Assembly: GCA_965603725.1 (NCBI GenBank)
Contig: CBFDEC010000007.1
Coordinates: 1 to 64,000, forward strand
Direction: 5' to 3'
Length of the DNA: 64,000 nucleotides
Origin: JAGGSN01 sp965603725
Lineage (GTDB): Bacteria > Zixibacteria > MSB-5A5 > UBA10806 > 4484-95
Below the pieces are notes generated by a model. That model was not told the DNA's origin, searched no databases, and saw only the letters and a list, made by a program, of their open reading frames with translations. The translations under genes were made by a program, and so were the position numbers. Positions 59,458-64,000 of the stretch are shown piece by piece. Positions within the stretch are counted from its first letter, which is position 1. Each line of letters opens with the position of its first letter.

Positions 59458-60767
59458 TGAGTAAGAAGCCATCCGAAAAATCCTTGATATATGACTGGAA
59501 TAAAAGCAAGGGATTCAGGTTTCGCCATAAGCCAACCCTCCAAATTGATGACGAAACTTTAAGGGACGGTCTTCAGTCTCCTTCTGTTACAGATCCCACC
59601 ATCAAAGAAAAAATCGAATTGTTGGAATTGATGGAAGAACTTAAGATAGATTCCGCTGATATTGGTCTTCCCGGTTCCGGCCCAAGAGCACAAAGCGATA
59701 TCTTGGCTATAGCCAAGCATATCGAGAAAAACAAAATGAAAATCCAACCCAACTGCGCCGTCCGAACAGTTAAAGCGGATATTACGCCCCTTGTCGCTAT
59801 TTCACAGAAAGTAGGCTATCCGATTGAAGCAAGCACTTTTATTGGCTCATCGCCTATCAGACAGTATGCCGAGGATTGGACGCTTGACAAAATGATCAAG
59901 CTGACCGAGGAAGCGGTAAGCTATGCCGTGGATAATGGTTTACCTGTAATGTATGTTACAGAGGATACCACACGAGCCGACCCCAAGACATTGAAAAAGC
60001 TATACACAACCGCAATTAATGCAGGCGCCAGGCGTATATGTGCTTGCGATACAGTTGGCCATGCCACAACTATAGGTGTTTACTATCTGATGAGATATAT
60101 AATGAAACTGGTAAAAACAATCGATCCCGAGGTTAAAGTCGATTGGCATGGTCATTCGGATCGTTCTCTGGCGCTGCCCAATACTATGGCCGCTATTGCA
60201 CAGGGAGTTGACCGGGTACATGCCACCGCTTTGGGTATCGGCGAAAGAGTTGGTAATACCCCGATTGATCTCTTGCTGGTTAATCTTAATCTTGAAGGTA
60301 TATACAATCGTGATCTTACCCAGCTTTCGCGGTATTGCCATTTCGTCTCGGAAATATGCGATGTAGAGATTCCACCGAATTATCCGGTTATGGGTCGGGA
60401 TGCTTTCAGAACGGCCACAGGTGTTCATGCCGCCGCCATAATTAAAGCCCAGAACAAAGGTGATGACTGGCTTGCCGACCGTGTTTATTCAGGTGTACCG
60501 GCAGGAATGGTTGGCTTAAAGCAGATTATTGAGATCGGGTTTATGTCGGGAGTTTCGAATATAGTCTACTATCTGAAAACACGTGGCATTAAGCCGGATA
60601 AAGAAATCGTCGATGAGATATTCCGGACAGCAAAACAGCATAATAGAGTTCTTACCGATGAAGAAATCGAAGAGACAATCAAATTCCAAACGCATTTGTC
60701 CAATGAGTTGCCGCTTGATACTATTAAGCAATGGGATGAAGAGATCAAACCAAAGAAAAAGAAATAA
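59454..60767 (+). CDS. Isopropylmalate/homocitrate/Re-citrate synthase family enzyme
   Basis: A 437-aa DRE-TIM metallolyase that adds acetyl-CoA to a 2-oxoacid. The active-site segment is QIDDETLRDGLQSPS; the metal site is VDWHGHSDRSLALPN; GIGERVGNTPIDLLL closes the barrel. There is no C-terminal LeuA allosteric domain, so it is not a classical feedback-regulated LeuA. Re-citrate synthases of anaerobes and homocitrate synthases have this length. The downstream aconitase-family and dehydrogenase genes fit citrate to 2-oxoglutarate, homocitrate to 2-oxoadipate, or isopropylmalate steps. Two tandem ATGs at the start. Confidence 0.85.
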   Translation: MMSKKPSEKSLIYDWNKSKGFRFRHKPTLQIDDETLRDGLQSPSVTDPTIKEKIELLELMEELKIDSADIGLPGSGPRAQSDILAIAKHIEKNKMKIQPNCAVRTVKADITPLVAISQKVGYPIEASTFIGSSPIRQYAEDWTLDKMIKLTEEAVSYAVDNGLPVMYVTEDTTRADPKTLKKLYTTAINAGARRICACDTVGHATTIGVYYLMRYIMKLVKTIDPEVKVDWHGHSDRSLALPNTMAAIAQGVDRVHATALGIGERVGNTPIDLLLVNLNLEGIYNRDLTQLSRYCHFVSEICDVEIPPNYPVMGRDAFRTATGVHAAAIIKAQNKGDDWLADRVYSGVPAGMVGLKQIIEIGFMSGVSNIVYYLKTRGIKPDKEIVDEIFRTAKQHNRVLTDEEIEETIKFQTHLSNELPLDTIKQWDEEIKPKKKK

Positions 60768-60846
60768 AAAAAACCAATGATTTATCCCGGTATTAACATT
60801 GCGTTTGATTTAATAATAAGATTTTAAGCCCACCATTAAGGAGATT

Positions 60847-62121
60847 ATGGGTCAGACAATTGCCGAAAAAATAATAGCGGACCATGCCGGACTCGAAAGT
60901 GTAACCGCAGGACAGATAGTAAATGTGCCAGTTGATATAGCCATGGCAAACGAATTGTCGGCGGCTTTATCAATAAAAGAATTGAACAACTGGGGCATAG
61001 ATAGACTGTTCGATCCGCAGCGAGTATGTTTAATCCCCGACCATTTTACTCCCAATAAGGATTTAAACGCCGCCCGTATTTCTACAATAGTCAGAGAGTT
61101 CGCTAATAAACATGATGTGAAGTGGTATTTCGAGGTAGGCCGGGCTGGTATCGAACATGCGGTTTTGCCATTGGAGGGTGTAATACTTCCGGGTCAGATT
61201 ATGGTTGGCGGTGATTCGCATACCTGCACCGCCGGAGCTTTAAACTGCCTGGCAACCGGTATGGGTTCAACCGATATCGCCTGTGCCTGGGCTACCGGCG
61301 AGGTCTGGTTAAAGACTCCGCAATCAGCGAAGTTGACCTACACCGGCAAATTGAATCGGCATGTTTACGGCAAAGACCTGATACTTTACGCGATTAAAGA
61401 CCTGACAACATCCGGCGCAACATACATGTCTATCGAATACCATGGTGATGTATTCGATGAGCTGCCCATGGCCGACCGGTTCACTATGGCTAATATGGCT
61501 ATCGAGGCGGGTGGTAAAGCCGGTATATTCAAATTTGACCGGAAAACAAAAGAGCTGGTGGAATCGACGCCGAGGTTTAAAGCCGAAAAGCCATCGTATA
61601 AGACCTATAGGCCGGACAATGACGCTAATTATATAATTGAAAAAACATACGATGTGACAGATATCGAGCCGCAGATCGCCTGTCCTTTCTCGCCCGATAA
61701 TGTCATGCCGGTTGCAGAAATAAAGGATGTTAAAATTGATCAGGTTGTTATCGGCGCCTGCACCAACGGCTGGCTGGACGATCTTATCAGGGCCGCTGAA
61801 ATATTTAAAGGCAGAAAAGTTGACAGAAACGTTCGGGTCATAGTTATACCCGGCTCACAGCGTATCGCCAGGCAGGCGTTTGATATGGGATTACCCCAGA
61901 TTTTTATTGATGCCGGCTGTGTGTTTTCTACTTCTACATGCGGGCCATGTATAGGCGGGCATATGGGCGTCCTTGATAAAAATGAAATTTGTGTTTCTAC
62001 AACCAACCGAAATTTTGCCGGCCGGATGGGACATTTGTCATCAAAGGTGTATTTAGCCAATACAACGGTTGCGGCCGCCTCCGCAGTGATGGGGAGAATA
62101 GGATTGCCCGATGAACTGTGA
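60847..62121 (+). CDS. Aconitase-family large subunit (LeuC/HacA-like)
   Basis: A 424-aa [4Fe-4S] hydro-lyase large subunit of the archaeal-type LeuC/homoaconitase group. Cluster ligands: Cys in VIGACTNGWLDD and the pair in STSTCGPCIGGHMG. VGGDSHTCTAGALNCLATGMG is the substrate block. AAGGAG lies 3 nt before the ATG. It works with the small subunit 38 bp downstream. Specificity (isopropylmalate, homoaconitate or aconitate) is not decided by this subunit. Confidence 0.92.
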   Translation: MGQTIAEKIIADHAGLESVTAGQIVNVPVDIAMANELSAALSIKELNNWGIDRLFDPQRVCLIPDHFTPNKDLNAARISTIVREFANKHDVKWYFEVGRAGIEHAVLPLEGVILPGQIMVGGDSHTCTAGALNCLATGMGSTDIACAWATGEVWLKTPQSAKLTYTGKLNRHVYGKDLILYAIKDLTTSGATYMSIEYHGDVFDELPMADRFTMANMAIEAGGKAGIFKFDRKTKELVESTPRFKAEKPSYKTYRPDNDANYIIEKTYDVTDIEPQIACPFSPDNVMPVAEIKDVKIDQVVIGACTNGWLDDLIRAAEIFKGRKVDRNVRVIVIPGSQRIARQAFDMGLPQIFIDAGCVFSTSTCGPCIGGHMGVLDKNEICVSTTNRNFAGRMGHLSSKVYLANTTVAAASAVMGRIGLPDEL

Positions 62122-62159
62122 TTGTGATAAAATAATAACGGTGATAATCTGGAGGCGGG

Positions 62160-62657
62160 ATGGTCCTTAAAGGTAATGTGTACAAAATGGAGGATAATAT
62201 CAACACCGATGTTATCATGCCGGGACGCTGGTGCCATCTGACCGATGATACTGAACTGGCCAAACACTGCATGGAGGATTACGACGGGGATTTCCATAAG
62301 AGGATAAAAACCGGCGATATAATTGTTGCGGATAATAATTTCGGCTGCGGTTCCTCCCGTGAGGTGGCGCCATTATCCATCAAAGCAGTTGGCATCTCTG
62401 CCGTGGTGGCAAAATCGTTTGCCCGAATATTCTACCGTAACGCAATCAACATAGGTCTGCCGATATTTGAATCGACTGAATGTGCCGAATCAACTGAAGC
62501 CGGCGACGAAGTCGAAATAGATATGTTCGGCGGCAGGATTAAGAATATTACAAAAGGAAAAGAATTCTCATTTGTGCCCTTCCCGCCATTCATGCAGACC
62601 ATCATCAAAAAAGGCGGCCTTAAAGGCTGGGTGATGGAAAAGCTGGGAAAAGGATAG
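62160..62657 (+). CDS. Aconitase-family small subunit (LeuD/HacB-like)
   Basis: A 165-aa swivelling domain. NTDVIMPGRW, then NNFGCGSSREVAPLSIKA and FARIFYRNAINIGLPI are family blocks. The flexible specificity loop, YLRT in archaeal homoaconitases and YLV(Y/M) in isopropylmalate isomerases, reads WCHLT here (24-28), so it fits neither class. GGAGG lies 4 nt before the ATG. Confidence 0.92.
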   Translation: MVLKGNVYKMEDNINTDVIMPGRWCHLTDDTELAKHCMEDYDGDFHKRIKTGDIIVADNNFGCGSSREVAPLSIKAVGISAVVAKSFARIFYRNAINIGLPIFESTECAESTEAGDEVEIDMFGGRIKNITKGKEFSFVPFPPFMQTIIKKGGLKGWVMEKLGKG

Positions 62658-62685
62658 AAAACCTAATTAAAAGTAAAGGTGATAC

Positions 62686-63744
62686 ATGTACAAAATAGCA
62701 GTCATAGGGGGCGACGGTATCGGCCCGGAAGTCACAAACGAAGCATTAAAGGTACTGAAAAAATCGGCTGAGCTTTTCGGTTTTGATTATGAAACTACCG
62801 AATATCCATTCGGTTCAGAGCATTATCTTAAAACCGGCGAACTGGCGCCGGAATCGGTCTATTCTGAATATCGTGAACATGATGCTATCCTGCTTGGGGC
62901 AATCGGCGACCCCAGGGTTGAGGTCGGCCTGGTAGAGCGGGCGGTCATCGCCGGCATACGGTTCAAACTCGACCTGTATATTAACCTTCGCCCGATAAAG
63001 GTCTATGATGAATCGCTTTGCCCTATCAAAGATAAAAAAGCTGAGGATGTAGATCTGGTTGTAGTGCGAGAAAACACCGAGGATGTTTATACCGGCCTGG
63101 GCGGAATTATGAAAAAAGGGACGCCGGATGAAGTGGCTATTGCCAATATGATTTTTACCCGTAAGGGTTGCGAACGTGCCGCCCGTTATGCATTCGACCT
63201 GGCAAGGTCACGGAATAAAGACAGGAAAGTTACTCTGGTGGACAAAGCTAACGCTATCCGCGCCCAGGATATCTGGACCCGTACCGTAGAGGAGGTCGGC
63301 GAAGAGTATCCCGATATAACTCATGACCATGCCTATATCGACGCCGCCTGTATGTGGATGGTTAAAAACCCTGAGTGGTTCGATGTAGTCGTTACAACTA
63401 ATATATTCGGCGATATATTCACCGACCTGGGCGCCATGGTTCAAGGAGGAATGGGCATTGCCGCCTCCGGCAACATTCATCCCGGCCAGGTCTCGATGTT
63501 TGAACCTATTCATGGTTCAGCTCCCAAGTACAAAGGACAGAATGTAGCCTGTCCAATTGCGGCTATCATGGCGGCACAGATGATGCTTGATTTCCTCGGC
63601 GAAAAGAAAGCCGCTGTTGCTATTGAGAATGCTGTGACCTCTCTTTTAAAATCAAAACAGATTAAGTCCCTGGATGCTAAATCGGGCATCCCGACTGCTG
63701 AGATGGGGAATATGGTTGTAAAGGAGTTGGAGAAACGGAAATAA
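62686..63744 (+). CDS. Isopropylmalate/homoisocitrate/isocitrate dehydrogenase family
   Basis: A 352-aa NAD-dependent beta-decarboxylating dehydrogenase. IGGDGIGPEVTNEALKVL opens the protein. The substrate helix is VERAVIAGIRFKLDLYINLR; VVVRENTEDVYTGLGG is at 126-140. DKANAIRAQDIW and NIFGDIFTDLGAMVQGGMG supply the Lys and Asp metal ligands; FEPIHGSAPKYKGQ binds NAD. The RENTED motif resembles isocitrate/homoisocitrate enzymes, and the rest resembles actinobacterial-type LeuB, so the substrate is open. 28 bp after the small subunit. Confidence 0.9.
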   Translation: MYKIAVIGGDGIGPEVTNEALKVLKKSAELFGFDYETTEYPFGSEHYLKTGELAPESVYSEYREHDAILLGAIGDPRVEVGLVERAVIAGIRFKLDLYINLRPIKVYDESLCPIKDKKAEDVDLVVVRENTEDVYTGLGGIMKKGTPDEVAIANMIFTRKGCERAARYAFDLARSRNKDRKVTLVDKANAIRAQDIWTRTVEEVGEEYPDITHDHAYIDAACMWMVKNPEWFDVVVTTNIFGDIFTDLGAMVQGGMGIAASGNIHPGQVSMFEPIHGSAPKYKGQNVACPIAAIMAAQMMLDFLGEKKAAVAIENAVTSLLKSKQIKSLDAKSGIPTAEMGNMVVKELEKRK

Positions 63745-63862
63745 ATTTCTGTTTAGTGTGCCATCAGGTCTCTCTACGAGCCGTATGGCCGCACCTGACG
63801 GTTGACGAATAACATTGAAAGTGTTAGAGAACAACTAAAATTAATTTTAAAGGAGGTCTGAT

Positions 63863-64000
63863 ATGGCTTTTACAAAAGCTTACATACCCTACGGGGGATA
63901 CTGGACCAGCCCCTATTCGAAATGGCAGGGCAGCTTTGCAAATCTAAATGCAATAGAACTTGCCGCGGGTACGGCACGCAAATTTTTTGAGTTGCGCAAC
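63863..64000 (+). CDS. Thiolase (acetyl-CoA C-acyltransferase), 5' part only
   Basis: The first 46 codons of a gene cut by the window end. MAFTKAYIPYGGYWTSPYSK followed by WQGSFANLNAIELAAGTARK is typical of bacterial beta-ketoadipyl/acetyl-CoA thiolases. AAAGGAGG lies 6 nt before the ATG. It may belong to the preceding operon, 118 bp upstream, or head the next. Confidence 0.8.
   Translation, partial: MAFTKAYIPYGGYWTSPYSKWQGSFANLNAIELAAGTARKFFELRN

Overview
The window looks like part of a chromosome from an uncultivated, probably strictly anaerobic bacterium of the Fibrobacteres-Chlorobi-Bacteroidetes (FCB) type or a related candidate phylum. This placement is an inference. It rests on a bacterial geranylgeranylglyceryl-phosphate synthase-type gene, an outer-membrane PlpD-like patatin/barrel protein, strong sigma70-like promoters, and an anaerobic ferredoxin-based metabolism. 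No rRNA is present to fix the taxonomy.

Layout. 0-1 kb: the edge of an integrated element (N-terminally eroded tyrosine recombinase) against the 3' end of an elongator tRNA-Met(CAT). 1.1-8.8 kb: UvrD-type helicase, alaS, GGGP synthase, gmhA and a frameshifted flippase. 8.8-11.6 kb: a scarred accessory patch with palindromes, an IS481-type transposase stub, a 49-bp duplication and a frameshifted beta-helix membrane protein. 11.7-14.5 kb: alanine/sodium symporter, YceI, and a structured minus-strand RNA with its own promoter and terminator (6S RNA candidate). 14.5-19.1 kb: a tight cofactor operon (acpS, class II aldolase, an aminotransferase-fold protein without its PLP lysine, deoxynucleoside kinase, folB, folK, panB). 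19.3-30.2 kb: DRG-like GTPase, Fic protein, BioF-like synthase, ThpR, PspC, a GT-C-like membrane protein, ABC-F and the PlpD-like protein. 30.2-38.4 kb: rRNA methyltransferase, then minus-strand genes for an SDR, a methyltransferase, a ring-opening hydrolase (Oah/BamA type), an ADP-forming acyl-CoA synthetase and a molybdenum-hydroxylase maturation trio (YqeB, XdhC, MocA-like). 38.7 kb: a lone AbiTii-domain protein.

The core of the window is 39.7-54.7 kb. A TetR gene with a near-consensus promoter and an overlapping palindromic operator heads a run of genes for an ATP-dependent (class I) benzoyl-CoA reductase. The order resembles the Azoarcus bzdNOPQ-M-V type: four reductase subunits, ferredoxin, a large FeS/flavin oxidoreductase, a small unknown protein and 6-hydroxycyclohexenecarbonyl-CoA dehydrogenase. 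Beta-oxidation genes follow (hbd, crt, an AT-rich DNA methyltransferase-like insertion, acyl-CoA dehydrogenase). With the upstream Oah-like hydrolase and ADP-forming CoA synthetase, the window encodes most of a route from benzoyl-CoA through ring opening to acetyl-CoA. The dienoyl-CoA hydratase and benzoate-CoA ligase are not recognised.

55.1-64 kb: a second redox operon. It holds a 2-oxoacid:ferredoxin oxidoreductase (gamma, a fused flavoprotein/ferredoxin, alpha, beta), a LeuA/homocitrate/Re-citrate synthase-like enzyme, an aconitase-family pair, an isocitrate/isopropylmalate dehydrogenase-family enzyme and the start of a thiolase. One reading is an oxidative 2-oxoacid branch that makes NADH and reduced ferredoxin, the electron donor of benzoyl-CoA reductase. 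Leucine or homocitrate-type chain elongation cannot be excluded from sequence alone.
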